From Altererythrobacter sp. TH136 (GTDB lineage Bacteria > Pseudomonadota > Alphaproteobacteria > Sphingomonadales > Sphingomonadaceae), in assembly GCF_007065885.1 (NCBI RefSeq), contig NZ_CP041409.1, forward strand, positions 1,783,501 to 1,847,500: 64,000 nt of DNA, in the 5' to 3' direction. A program made the translations under genes and the position numbers. Shown here piece after piece: positions 28,905 to 37,566 of the stretch (the stretch's first letter is position 1; each line of letters starts with the position of its first letter). The notes beneath the pieces were generated by a model. That model ran no database searches, was not told the origin of the DNA, and worked only from the letters and a program-made list of their open reading frames with translations.

Positions 28905-29871
28905 CGGCGAAAGCCGCCGCACCGCCGCCGCCACCATCGCCGATCTCGTCTGCGAACTGGGCCTGGCGCCTGAAAAGGTCGCCGTCGAGCGCAATGGCGA
29001 GATCGCCCCGCGCTCGCGGCTTGCCGAACTGGCCCTGGCCGATGGCGACGTGCTGGAGATCGTCCACTTTGTCGGCGGGGGCGACCATCACGCGGGAACG
29101 GGGTCGGACGGCTGGGAAGTCGCCGGCCGCCGTTTCACCTCCCGGCTGATCGTCGGCACCGGGAAGTACAAGGACTTCGCCCAGAACGCGGCCGCGCTGG
29201 AAGCGAGCGGGGCGGAAATCGTCACGGTGGCGGTGCGCCGGGTCAACGTCAGCGATCCGAACGCGCCGATGCTGACGGACTTCATCGATCCGAAAAAGAT
29301 CACCTACCTGCCCAACACCGCGGGATGCTTCACCGCCGACGAGGCGATCCGCACGCTCCGCCTGGCGCGCGAGGCGGGCGGCTGGGACCTGGTCAAGCTG
29401 GAGGTGCTGGGCGAGGCGCGCACGCTCTACCCCGACATGCGCGAAACGCTGAAAGCGACCGAAGTGCTCAGCCGCGAGGGCTTCCTGCCGATGGTCTATT
29501 GCACCGACGATCCCATCGCGGCGAAACAGCTGGAGGATGCGGGCGCCGTGGCGGTCATGCCGCTGGGCGCGCCGATCGGATCGGGGCTGGGCATCCAGAA
29601 CCGGGTCACGATCCGGCTGATCGTCGAAGGTGCCAGCGTGCCGGTGCTCGTGGATGCGGGCGTCGGCACCGCCAGCGACGCTGCCGTGGCGATGGAACTG
29701 GGCTGCACCGGGGTGCTGATGAACACCGCGATCGCCGAGGCGAAGGACCCCTTGCGCATGGCGCGGGCGATGAAGCTGGCGGTCGAGGGCGGGCGCGAGG
29801 CCTATCTTGCCGGCCGGATGGCGACCCGGAAGTATGCCGATCCGTCCAGCCCGCTCGCCGGACTGATCTGA
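28870..29871 (+). CDS. thiG: Fused sulfur carrier ThiS and thiazole synthase ThiG
   Basis: A 333-residue fusion. Residues about 6-70 form a ThiS ubiquitin-like domain ending VHFVGGGD, where a free ThiS would end in Gly-Gly. Residues about 82-333 are ThiG, with LIVGTGKY, catalytic Lys176 in DLVKLEVLG, and PIGSGLGI. ThiG makes the thiazole phosphate moiety of thiamin from deoxyxylulose phosphate, dehydroglycine and ThiS thiocarboxylate. Because the carrier's C terminus is buried in the fusion, how sulfur is loaded is unclear. The start may be GTG 28870 or ATG 28876; both overlap the MerC gene. thiF, thiH and thiO are not adjacent. Confidence 0.9.
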   Translation: MSMPAPLTLTVNGESRRTAAATIADLVCELGLAPEKVAVERNGEIAPRSRLAELALADGDVLEIVHFVGGGDHHAGTGSDGWEVAGRRFTSRLIVGTGKYKDFAQNAAALEASGAEIVTVAVRRVNVSDPNAPMLTDFIDPKKITYLPNTAGCFTADEAIRTLRLAREAGGWDLVKLEVLGEARTLYPDMRETLKATEVLSREGFLPMVYCTDDPIAAKQLEDAGAVAVMPLGAPIGSGLGIQNRVTIRLIVEGASVPVLVDAGVGTASDAAVAMELGCTGVLMNTAIAEAKDPLRMARAMKLAVEGGREAYLAGRMATRKYADPSSPLAGLI

Positions 29872-29885
29872 CCCGCGTTCGCAGG

Positions 29886-30391
29886 CTACGCCCTGGCCAA
29901 GTCGGTCACGCCCGAATCCGGGTGATCGTCGGGCAATTTGAAATAGCGGCCCAGCAGCAGCTCGACGATGCCCAGTTGCAGCTTGAGTTCGGGCGCGACC
30001 GGTGTGCCGGCGGTCAGCTGCTGCTTCAGCTCGGCAATCGATCCGTCGCCCAGCGTGACGTGCAGATCGGCGATCGCCGCCTTCGTTGTAACCACCCGGC
30101 GATCCGCTTCGGGGCGATCGATGTCCAGCGCCTCGAACGCGCGCAACGTGGCGCAGCGGTAAGTGCGGCAGGCGAGCGGCCGGTCGGGATAGACGGTGCA
30201 CAACGTGCCGCTAAGCTGGACGCACCGCAGGGGAAAGACCCGGTCACCGTCGACCTCCGCCACCGAAAACCCCAGGGCCACAGGCGCTCGTGCTCGCCCT
30301 CATATACCACTGCCCGGTTGAACAGCGTGCCCGAGCAGCAGATGCCGCAAGCAACGCACAGGTGTTCGCTCTGGCTCGCGGCAACGCTCAT
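29886..30391 (-). pseudogene. Frameshifted YkgJ-type cysteine-cluster protein
   Basis: Two overlapping minus-strand frames encode parts of one protein. The N-terminal frame starts at ATG 30391 and gives SVAASQSEHL and a CVACGICCSGTLF cysteine cluster; the C-terminal frame, from about 30281, gives FPLRCVQL, CTVYPDRPLACRTYRC and a helical tail. Together they match a YkgJ-like (UPF0153) zinc or iron cluster protein. The frames shift by one nucleotide near 30275-30283, at the sequence GGGCCACAGG; one added G restores a single frame. It may be a real mutation or a base-calling error. Confidence 0.75.
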
Positions 30392-30504
30392 CGGCTCAGC
30401 GTATAGGCGGCGCGTGGCAGCGCAACGGACAATTGCCGCGGCATGGCTAACGCGAAATTAACCACCTTGGGCGATCCTTCGATCGTTACAGGGGGATTGC
30501 AGCC

Positions 30505-31032
30505 ATGGCTGTCACGAATGCCGCTTCGCTGACCATTTCGGAAATGCGCGAATTCGCCAGCTTCACCGCGAGCGAACAGCGTTACATTCGCCGCAGTCTC
30601 GACATCGGGCTGGGGCGCCAGGACGCCTTCAAGCTATGGGCGCGGAGCGCCGACGAATGCGCCGCCATCCGCAGCCAGTACGTCGTGTATCAGGATCTGA
30701 AGCTGCTGCGCACCCGGGTGCCGTGCGAAACGGCATTCGAGGCGGTGGAAAGCTTCATCGGCAAGCTGACCCGTGTGGCCGCGTTTGACCTTGGGCAGGA
30801 GCGGATCGACTGCTTTTCCGCGTTCCGGTTCCTGTATGAGCGCCTGCTGGGCGCCGAGGCGCGGCCGTGGCTGCCCAGCGCGTTCTGCGCCGCGAGCGCG
30901 CTGCCGCAGATCCGCCCCGAGCGGCGCAAGATGCTGCTGCAGTCGCTGAGTGAAGCCGCCGCGACCGCCCCCGCCTGGAGCAACCGCGCGCCGAGCTTCT
31001 ACCCGGAATACATCGAGCGCGAGGCGGCTTGA
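30505..31032 (+). CDS. Unrecognised 175-residue cytosolic protein
   Basis: A 175-residue, mostly helical, charged protein with several aromatic residues and no membrane segment. I recognise no domain. Its upstream gap holds TTAACCAC at about 30459, which resembles a CtrA half-site, and an AGGGGG ribosome-binding region 12 nt before the start. Codon use and composition match the neighbours, so it is probably native. No role can be assigned. Confidence 0.6.
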   Translation: MAVTNAASLTISEMREFASFTASEQRYIRRSLDIGLGRQDAFKLWARSADECAAIRSQYVVYQDLKLLRTRVPCETAFEAVESFIGKLTRVAAFDLGQERIDCFSAFRFLYERLLGAEARPWLPSAFCAASALPQIRPERRKMLLQSLSEAAATAPAWSNRAPSFYPEYIEREAA

Positions 31033-31068
31033 GACAGTCGTTTAACCTTTCGGTGTCAAGCTTGTTAG

Positions 31069-31578
31069 GTGAGTGCACCCATTCCGCAGACCGTGTTCGG
31101 CATCAAGCGCGATGATCCGATCATCATCACTGCCACGCTTTGGCGCGGCGCGATGATCGACCGCTTCGCGCAGATCGAGTTCCTCATCGATCGCACACTG
31201 GCTTGTTGCGTAGCCGCAGCAACCATCAACGAGACCGAAGCTGAAGCGACTTTGCCGAGTCACCGGTGCAAAACACTGCTCAAAGCACTGAACCACCCCA
31301 GACTGGCGGCAAAAGCGAAACCTGCTCGCGACTCGCTGAAGACGGTCCTCACACTCTGGAGTGAACGGAACGCGCTCTGCCACGGACGGTTCAAGCCCGC
31401 AGCAAAGTCCGTGTCACTCCATTGGATCGCGCATGAGAACGGCAAGCGCGTAACCAAGCACATCCAGATCCTGCCAACGCAGATGCTTGCGAAGCTCGGC
31501 GAACTCGATCGCTTGAAGACAGTCCTGGGAAGTCAGCTCGGCGAGATCAACAAGCTCTGCGCGAACCCTGCGACCTAA
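31069..31578 (+). CDS. Unrecognised 169-residue orphan protein
   Basis: A 169-residue Lys- and Thr-rich protein with no recognised domain. A helical HEPN-like pattern is possible: it contains ERNALCHGRF, resembling the R-N-x-x-x-H motif that is catalytic in HEPN ribonucleases and related proteins. The start is a GTG without a clear ribosome-binding site, so the true start is uncertain. The codons use A and T in third positions more than the neighbouring genes, a hint of transfer. The stop overlaps that of the convergent acyl-CoA synthetase by 4 nt. Confidence 0.55.
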   Translation: MSAPIPQTVFGIKRDDPIIITATLWRGAMIDRFAQIEFLIDRTLACCVAAATINETEAEATLPSHRCKTLLKALNHPRLAAKAKPARDSLKTVLTLWSERNALCHGRFKPAAKSVSLHWIAHENGKRVTKHIQILPTQMLAKLGELDRLKTVLGSQLGEINKLCANPAT

Positions 31579-33410
31579 CCCTTGTACAACCCATCCAGCC
31601 GCGCGCCGTAGCGTTCGCGGATCTTGTGGCGGCGGATCTTTAGGCTGGGGGTCATTTCCTCGTTATCGGTGGTGAACGGCTCGTCGGCGAAGGCGAACTG
31701 GCGGACCTTTTCGATCACCGACAGCTCCTTGTTGGTGCGATCGACCGCGGCGCGCACCGCGCTGCGAAACGCGGGGAGGTCCTGCAGCGCCTTGAAGTCG
31801 AACTTCTCGCCGTTGGCCTTGGCCCACTCCATCGTCCATTCAGCGTCGGGTACGATCAGGCCGACGAGGTATGGGCGCTTGTCGCCGCTGACCATCGCCT
31901 GCGCGATCTCCGGCTGCAGCGTCAGCATGCCCTCGACTTTCTGCGGCGCGACGTTGTCGCCCTTATCGTTGACGATCATGTCCTTCTTGCGGTCGGTGAT
32001 CACGATCCGTCCGCCTACATCGAGATGGCCGATGTCCCCCGTGTGCAGCCAGACGCCGCCCGCGGGGTCCTGCGCATCGGGCTGCAGCGCCTTGTCGGTC
32101 TCCGCCTTGTTGCGCCAGTACCCGTGCATCACGAGTTCCCCGCGCACCAGGATCTCGCCATCGTCGGCGATCCGCACTTCCACCCCGCGCAGCGGCGGGC
32201 CGACCGTGTCCATCTTGATGCCGGCCCGGGGCCGGTTGCAGCTGATCACCGGGCCCGCTTCGGTCTGGCCATATCCCTGCAACAGGGTGAGGCCCATCGC
32301 GGTGAAAAAGGTGCCGACTTCCGGGTTGAGCGGGGCGCCGCCCGAAACCATCGCCTTCATCCGCCCGCCAAAGCGCGCACGGATCTTGGGGCGCAGCAGC
32401 TTGTCGATGACGAGTTCGATCGGGCGATCGCGCAAGCGCGGCTTGGGCTGGGCGGCGATCTCCAGCGCGCGGGTCATCAGGTAGCTTGGCACCTTGCCCT
32501 GCTTCTCGACCACTTTCATGATGCGCGCGCGCAGCACCTCGAACAGTCGCGGGACGACCACCATCAGCGTCGGGCTGGTCTCCTCGATATTGCTGGCGAG
32601 CTTCTCCAGCCCTTCGGCATAATAGATCTGCGCCCCGGCGGCGATCGGAAGGTACTGCCCCCCGGTATGCTCGTACGCATGGCTCAGGGGCAGGAACGAG
32701 AGGAACCGTTCCTCCTCGCTGAGGCCGAAATCGACCTCCAGCACTTCGCCCGCGCCGGCGACGTTGCACAGGATCGCGCCGTGGTGCTGCAGCACGCCGC
32801 GCGGGGCGCCGCCGGTGCCGCTGGTGTAGATGATGCAGGCGGTGTCGCCGCGTCCGATGGAGGCGATGCGCGCCTGCACCGCGCGGCGGGCCTCGGCCGG
32901 GTCGCCTTCGAGCAGCGAACTCCACGGATGGCACGCGATCTGCCCGCCCTGATACTGGACCACGCCATCGATCGGGACGAGGATTTCCGCCATGCCGCTG
33001 CGCATCATCGCGGGGATCAGCGGCACCGACAGCTTCTGCGTCGAGACGATCACAGCCCGCGCGCCCGAATTATCCAGGATGTGCTGGTGATCGCGCTCGG
33101 TGTTGGTGACATAGGCCGGCACCGTGACGCAGCCGGCGGACATGATGGCAAGGTCGGCGATGCACCATTCCGGGCGGTTCTCCGACACCAGCGCCACGCG
33201 GTCGCCATCGTTCAGGCCCAGTCGGCGCAGGCTTTCCGCCAGCAGGCACACCTTGTCCGCGACCTCTCCCCAGGTCTGCGTGCGCCATTCGCCGCCGATC
33301 TTGGCGCCCAGGAACGGCTGCCCCGCACGCGCGTCCGCGCGCTTCAGGAACAGCTCCACGAGATTGTTGGCCGAATCGATATCGCTCAGCAGCAAGGCAT
33401 TCGCTCCCAA
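31575..33410 (-). CDS. AMP-forming long-chain acyl-CoA synthetase
   Basis: A 611-residue ANL-superfamily enzyme that activates fatty acids with ATP and CoA. The P-loop IIYTSGTGGAPRG (about residue 193-205), the A5 motif GYGQTEAG and the GDIGHLD plus ITDRKKD hinge-region motifs are intact. The start at 33410 is TTG; no in-frame ATG occurs before the conserved N terminus, so the first residues are uncertain. It is a single gene between an orphan and gamma-glutamyltransferase. Confidence 0.92.
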   Translation of the reverse strand: MGANALLLSDIDSANNLVELFLKRADARAGQPFLGAKIGGEWRTQTWGEVADKVCLLAESLRRLGLNDGDRVALVSENRPEWCIADLAIMSAGCVTVPAYVTNTERDHQHILDNSGARAVIVSTQKLSVPLIPAMMRSGMAEILVPIDGVVQYQGGQIACHPWSSLLEGDPAEARRAVQARIASIGRGDTACIIYTSGTGGAPRGVLQHHGAILCNVAGAGEVLEVDFGLSEEERFLSFLPLSHAYEHTGGQYLPIAAGAQIYYAEGLEKLASNIEETSPTLMVVVPRLFEVLRARIMKVVEKQGKVPSYLMTRALEIAAQPKPRLRDRPIELVIDKLLRPKIRARFGGRMKAMVSGGAPLNPEVGTFFTAMGLTLLQGYGQTEAGPVISCNRPRAGIKMDTVGPPLRGVEVRIADDGEILVRGELVMHGYWRNKAETDKALQPDAQDPAGGVWLHTGDIGHLDVGGRIVITDRKKDMIVNDKGDNVAPQKVEGMLTLQPEIAQAMVSGDKRPYLVGLIVPDAEWTMEWAKANGEKFDFKALQDLPAFRSAVRAAVDRTNKELSVIEKVRQFAFADEPFTTDNEEMTPSLKIRRHKIRERYGARLDGLYKG

Positions 33411-33472
33411 TCCCGGTCTGCCGCCGGATAAACTGCCGGCTTAAGCCGGGCCTGCACGACCGACAAGCCGCC

Positions 33473-35179
33473 TCACTCCGCTGTCCACGAACCCTCGCTG
33501 CGCGGATCGGCCGCGCCGATCCAGCGGCCGCCCACCCGCTTGGCGGCGTTGGCCTTGAAACCGGGCGGGCGCACCGCGACGGTGTGCCCCAGCGCATGGA
33601 GCTGATCGGCCATGCCGGCGAGTGCGGTGCCCTGTTCCAGATAAACCGTGTCGCCGGGGCTGAACAGCACCGGCAGCGCCAGCGCCGGTTGCGGCTCCAT
33701 GCCAAAATCGAGCATCGCGATCAGGTTCTTGGCGGTCTGCACCGGGATCGTCGCGCCCCCCGCCGCGCCAACCGCGATCAGCAGGCGCCCCTGCGCATCG
33801 TACACCAGCGTCGGGCTCATCGAGCTGCGTGGCCGTTTGCCGCCTTCCACCCGGTTAGCGACCATCACGCCGTTCTTCGCCGGAGTCATGCTGAAATCGG
33901 TCAGCTCGTTGTTGAGGTAGAAGCCGCCGAACACCAGCCCCGAGCCGAACCCGCTTTCGATCGTGGAGGTATAGCTGACCGCGTTCCCCCACCGGTCCAG
34001 GGCGACGAAGTGCGAGGTGCCGTTCTCTTCGGGCTCGTCGCCATCGGCCAGGGCCAGCGCGCCGGGCACCGGACCTGCGGGGGGCGTCGGCATCGTGCGA
34101 TCGGGCGCAATCAGCGCGCCGCGCGCGGCCAGGTATGCCGGATCGGTCATGCCGGTCACGGGCACGGGGATGAAGTCGCTGTCGGCGCTGAACTTCTCGC
34201 GGTCGGCGTAGGCGAGCCGCTGCGATTCGGCGAACAGGTGCCAGAAGGTCGGGCTGTCGGGGCCAAGCGCGGCCAGATCAAACCGCTCGAGCTGCTTGAG
34301 AATCGCATAGACCGTGGTCGCGCCGGACGAAGGCGGGCCCATCCCGCAGATGCGATACGTACGATAGGTGCCGCACACCGGCGGGCGCTCCTTCGCCTCG
34401 TACGCGGCGAGGTCGCCGGCATTCAGCGGGCGCGGGCGCGGGGTATCGGCGGCCACCTCGGCGGCGAGCGCGGCGGCTGCCGGCCCCTGGTAGAAGCTGT
34501 CCGCGCCCGCTTTCGCCAGCCGCTCCAGCGTGGCGGCGAGCGCCGGGTTGCGCACGGTGGTACCAACCGCCAGCGGCTGTCCGTCGGCGCCATAGAACAG
34601 CGCCCGGCCATCGGCATCGCGGGCACCGGTGGCGCGGCCGGAGGCAAGTGCTTCGCGGAATCGTTCGGTGATCTGGAAACCGTCGCGCGACAACGCGATC
34701 GCCGGCGCGAACAGCTTCGCCCAGCCAAGCCGACCGTGTTCCCGGTGCGCCAGTTCGGCCAGGCGAAGATTGCCGGGAACGCCCACGGACAGCCCGCTCG
34801 CCTGCGCCTGGCCGAACGGCAGCGGCTTGCCATCGGGGCCAAGGAACCAGTCACCGGTCGCGCCCGCGGGGGCTTTCTCGCGGCCGTCAATGGTCTCCAC
34901 CTCGCCCGCCGCGTTGCCGTGCACATAGAATCCGCCGCCGCCGATGCCCGAGCTTTGCGGCTCGACCACCGTCAGCGCCAGCATCGTGGCGATCGCCGCG
35001 TCGGTTGCGCTGCCGCCCTGGCGCAGCATCACCATGCCGGCTTCGACCGCGCGCGGATCGGCGGCGGATACCAGGCCGACGTCGGGCGCCAACGGAGCGG
35101 CAGCCTGGGGGGCGGGAAGGGTGGCGCAGGCCGCGAGCAGCGGCAGCGCGGCGAGCATCGGGATAAAGCGGCGCAGCAT
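33473..35179 (-). CDS. ggt: Gamma-glutamyltransferase, probable lipoprotein
   Basis: A 568-residue Ntn-hydrolase proenzyme. A signal sequence with lipobox LAAC (Cys18) suggests anchoring to a membrane on the periplasmic side. The autocleavage site is Thr388 in ENGTSH, so the small subunit spans about 388-568. Residues RGG-like QGGSATDAA (about 54-62) and GIGGGGF mark the large-subunit binding site. It cleaves the gamma-glutamyl bond of glutathione, supplying amino acids and possibly cysteine. Confidence 0.93.
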   Translation of the reverse strand: MLRRFIPMLAALPLLAACATLPAPQAAAPLAPDVGLVSAADPRAVEAGMVMLRQGGSATDAAIATMLALTVVEPQSSGIGGGGFYVHGNAAGEVETIDGREKAPAGATGDWFLGPDGKPLPFGQAQASGLSVGVPGNLRLAELAHREHGRLGWAKLFAPAIALSRDGFQITERFREALASGRATGARDADGRALFYGADGQPLAVGTTVRNPALAATLERLAKAGADSFYQGPAAAALAAEVAADTPRPRPLNAGDLAAYEAKERPPVCGTYRTYRICGMGPPSSGATTVYAILKQLERFDLAALGPDSPTFWHLFAESQRLAYADREKFSADSDFIPVPVTGMTDPAYLAARGALIAPDRTMPTPPAGPVPGALALADGDEPEENGTSHFVALDRWGNAVSYTSTIESGFGSGLVFGGFYLNNELTDFSMTPAKNGVMVANRVEGGKRPRSSMSPTLVYDAQGRLLIAVGAAGGATIPVQTAKNLIAMLDFGMEPQPALALPVLFSPGDTVYLEQGTALAGMADQLHALGHTVAVRPPGFKANAAKRVGGRWIGAADPRSEGSWTAE

Positions 35180-35190
35180 GGCTGGCAGCG

Positions 35191-36216
35191 CTACTCCGTC
35201 CCGACCGCCTCCGCAATCGAAGCGAATCCGTCGCGGCGCATCAGGTGTTCCAGACCCCGGGTCATGCGGCGGGCGAGGCCGGGACCTTCGTACACCAGCG
35301 CGCTGTAAAGCTGCACCAGGCTGCCCCCGGCGCGAATGCGCTGCCAGGCCTGCTCCGCGCTGGCGATTCCGCCGACGCCGATCAGCGGCAGCTCGGCGCC
35401 CGCGATGGCGCGGAAGCGGCGCATCTGCGCCAGCGCCAGGTCGTGCAGCGGAGCGCCCGACAGCCCGCCGGTCTCGCCGGCGTCACGCGACGACAGGGTG
35501 GGCCGGGACACCGTGGTATTGGCGACGATCAGCGCGGCGATGCCGTGGTCCAGCGCGGCGCGGACGATCCGTTCGTGATCGCCGCCTGTCAGATCGGGCG
35601 CGACCTTCAGGAACACCGGCGGATCGCCCGCGCGCCGCTCGCCCGCAATGGCGGAGAGGAGCGCGGCCAGTTCCCCTTCCGCCTGCAGGTCGCGCAGACC
35701 CGGCGTGTTGGGGGAGCTGATGTTGATGGTCAGGTAATCGGCCAGCGGCGCGAACGTGCGGATGCCGGCCACGTAATCGGCGATGCGGTCGGGCGTATCC
35801 TTGTTCGCGCCCACGTTGACGCCGACCACCCCCACCCGGCGCCGCCGGGCGAGCCGCGCCACCGCCGCCTGCGCCCCGGCGTTGTTGAATCCCATCCGGT
35901 TGATGACCCCGCGATCCTGCGTCAGCCGGAACAGGCGGGGGCGGGGGTTGCCGGGCTGCGGGAAGGGAGTGACCGAACCCACCTCGACAAAGCCGAAGCC
36001 CAGCCCCAGCATCGCGTCGGGCACCTCGGCGTTCTTGTCGAAACCCGCCGCCAGGCCGACCGGGTTGGGGAACCGTACGCCCGCGATCTCCGACCCCAGC
36101 GGGCCGTCAGCCGGCGGCGCGCGGTCCGGGGCCAGCCGCAGCGCCGCGATCGTCAGCCGGTGGGCGGTTTCGGGCTCGAGCGCGAACAGCGCGGGGGCGG
36201 CGAGGCGATAGAACAC
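35191..36216 (-). CDS. pyrD: Dihydroorotate dehydrogenase (quinone), class 2
   Basis: A 341-residue FMN enzyme of pyrimidine synthesis. The N-terminal MFYRLAAPALFALEPETAHR helix pair is the class 2 membrane-docking region. NISSPNTPGLRDLQ carries the FMN and substrate residues with the catalytic Ser in the loop, and GVGGIASAEQAW binds the FMN phosphate. It uses quinone as electron acceptor. Its stop lies 11 nt from the ggt start. Confidence 0.96.
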   Translation of the reverse strand: MFYRLAAPALFALEPETAHRLTIAALRLAPDRAPPADGPLGSEIAGVRFPNPVGLAAGFDKNAEVPDAMLGLGFGFVEVGSVTPFPQPGNPRPRLFRLTQDRGVINRMGFNNAGAQAAVARLARRRRVGVVGVNVGANKDTPDRIADYVAGIRTFAPLADYLTINISSPNTPGLRDLQAEGELAALLSAIAGERRAGDPPVFLKVAPDLTGGDHERIVRAALDHGIAALIVANTTVSRPTLSSRDAGETGGLSGAPLHDLALAQMRRFRAIAGAELPLIGVGGIASAEQAWQRIRAGGSLVQLYSALVYEGPGLARRMTRGLEHLMRRDGFASIAEAVGTE

Positions 36217-36300
36217 GCCGGAGGCTATGGCGCGGGCGGCATGGGCTGTCGAGCGCCCGGCAATCGTCCGGACCAGCGGGCGCGGCGGCTGTCGCTTTTA

Positions 36301-36419
36301 TACAATCCCGCCGATGGGGAATCGGCTAGGCAGCGGGCGCGACCCGAAGGGCTCGAAGCTTGCGAGCGACGAGTTCCTTGACTTCAAGGCGGCTCCGGCA
36401 CCAGTCGGGGCCGCTTTTT
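36301..36419 (+). ncRNA. Candidate structured small RNA with an intrinsic terminator
   Basis: Between divergent pyrD and hemerythrin genes, five consecutive perfect or near-perfect hairpins can be drawn: 36311-36325 (CCGAT/ATCGG), 36334-36346 (CGGG/CCCG), 36351-36367 (GCTCG/CGAGC), 36376-36389 (CCTTG/CAAGG) and 36389-36414 (GCGGCTCCG/CGGGGCCGC). The last is followed by T5 (36415-36419), forming a terminator. A -10-like TACAAT lies at 36301-36306; no good -35 is visible. I do not recognise it as tmRNA, 6S or 4.5S RNA. A 39-codon ORF from 36314 runs past the terminator, which makes coding unlikely. Confidence 0.5.
36389..36419 (+). terminator. Rho-independent terminator of the candidate small RNA
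   Basis: Hairpin with GCGGCTCCG paired to CGGGGCCGC (one T-G wobble) around an 8-nt loop, followed directly by TTTTT at 36415-36419. No annotated plus-strand protein gene lies upstream, so the terminator implies a short transcript starting in the 36217-36388 gap. The minus-strand hemerythrin gene begins its own stop 19 nt further on. Confidence 0.7.
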
Positions 36420-36437
36420 CGTGCGGCGCCTGACGCG

Positions 36438-36998
36438 TCAGGCGAGCTTGAGGCCCTCCTTGTTCATCGCCTTGGCAAGCTCCGCGTTCTCCTGCTCGCT
36501 AAGGGCGGCGCGCAGCTTGGGGAAAGTGTCGTTCTCCTCTTCGGCCATGTGCGTTTCGAGGTTGCCGCGCAGCGTGCGGGCGGTCTCCAGCCAGCGGGCG
36601 TCGTCCTTGGGCATCATCGTCAGGTCGAACAGCAGTTGCTTCACGACGCCGTGATCCTCGTTGAGGTGCTGCGCCTGCTCCAGCAGGCCGCGCTGGCGCA
36701 TCGCGGCATACACCACGTTCTCTTCCTGGAACGCGTGTTTGCCGATCATGTGCTTGATCTGCATCAGGTGGAACGAGCGGCGCGCGGTGTCGTCACTGGA
36801 CGTTTTCTCCAGCAGGTCGAACACCGCCAGCGTCGCCTTGTGCTCGGCGGCGAGCGCTTCGTCCCATTCGCCCTTGAGCATGGTCGGCGCCTGCACCGCC
36901 AGCTTGCGCGCGGGGTTAGCGAGCAGGCCCAGCATCAGCCCGGCACCGCCTGCCAGCAGCATCATCAGCGGATTTGCGTCGCGGTCGAGATCGGCCAT
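36438..36998 (-). CDS. Hemerythrin-domain protein with N-terminal hydrophobic segment
   Basis: A 186-residue protein. A hydrophobic segment (about 11-27, then NPARK) precedes a hemerythrin/HHE domain. Candidate diiron ligands are H53, H77 or H83, H88 with E92 (HAFQEEN), H116 (EDHG), and H150 with E154 (ETHMAEEE). Such proteins bind O2 or help repair iron centres. It faces the SUF operon across a 160-nt regulatory gap, which supports a role in iron or oxygen handling. Confidence 0.85.
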   Translation of the reverse strand: MADLDRDANPLMMLLAGGAGLMLGLLANPARKLAVQAPTMLKGEWDEALAAEHKATLAVFDLLEKTSSDDTARRSFHLMQIKHMIGKHAFQEENVVYAAMRQRGLLEQAQHLNEDHGVVKQLLFDLTMMPKDDARWLETARTLRGNLETHMAEEENDTFPKLRAALSEQENAELAKAMNKEGLKLA

Positions 36999-37089
36999 CG
37001 TGAGTCTCCTGAATGTACTTGGCCAACGCCACCTTCCGCACCCCGTTCCGATGATTCACTGCGAACGACTCGCAAGAAAGCGACGTGTG

Positions 37090-37141
37090 TTGAAAGACTT
37101 GGCCGGCAGGCCTAGGTAATCGGAGCAATCCCGTCCGATTA
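37090..37141 (+). promoter_or_regulatory. SUF operon promoter with IscR/Rrf2-type operator
   Basis: A 25-bp palindrome, TAATCGGA (37117-37124), 9-nt spacer, TCCGATTA (37134-37141), ends 17 nt before the regulator's ATG. It overlaps a plausible promoter: TTGAAA (37090-37095), 17-nt spacer, TAGGTA (37113-37118). The size matches the 25-bp sites bound by IscR-type regulators, so feedback control by the first gene of the operon is likely. Binding is inferred. Confidence 0.65.
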
Positions 37142-37158
37142 GAGGTTCTCGCCGCTTC

Positions 37159-37566
37159 ATGCGCCTGTCCAATCTTGCCGATTACGCCGTCGTTACGATG
37201 GGCGCCGCGGCGCGCCATTGCGGCGGCGGGCGCACCAGCGCGGCCGAACTCGCCGCCGAGACCGGGCTGCCCGCGCCGACCGTCGCCAAGCTGGTCAGCC
37301 GGCTGAGCGCGGCGGGCCTGCTGCGCTCGGTGCGCGGAGCGGGCGGCGGCCTGCAGCTCGCGCGCCCGGCGGCGGCGATCACGCTGGCCGACATCGTCGA
37401 GGCGGTCGAGGGGCCGATCGCATTGAGCGCCTGCAGCGACGGCGGCGAGTGCGCGATCGACCAGACCTGCGCGGTGCGGCCCCATTGGCCGGTGGTCAAC
37501 CAGGCGCTGCGCGGCGCGCTCGCCAGCGTCAGCCTCGTCCAACTGAGCCGGGAGCCGGCGGCATGA
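37159..37566 (+). CDS. IscR-like Rrf2-family regulator of the SUF operon
   Basis: A 135-residue Rrf2 winged-helix protein ([11 protein letters not shown], then the recognition helix [15 protein letters not shown]). Cysteines C92, C98 and C104, with C-x5-C-x5-C spacing, have the same positions as the [2Fe-2S] ligands of E. coli IscR, and H109 may complete the site. It probably senses Fe-S status and represses its own operon. The stop overlaps the sufB ATG (ATGA). Confidence 0.92.
   Translation: MRLSNLADYAVVTMGAAARHCGGGRTSAAELAAETGLPAPTVAKLVSRLSAAGLLRSVRGAGGGLQLARPAAAITLADIVEAVEGPIALSACSDGGECAIDQTCAVRPHWPVVNQALRGALASVSLVQLSREPAA

Noticed and set aside
36351-36367. GGGCTCGAAGC sequence resembling a tRNA/tmRNA T-arm
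   Set aside because: It pairs as a simple local hairpin (GCTCG/CGAGC) and lacks the acceptor stem, CCA end and other tmRNA parts.
36314-36433. 39-codon ORF between pyrD and the hemerythrin gene
   Set aside because: It spans five hairpins and an intrinsic terminator that would end transcription before its stop codon; better explained as an RNA gene.
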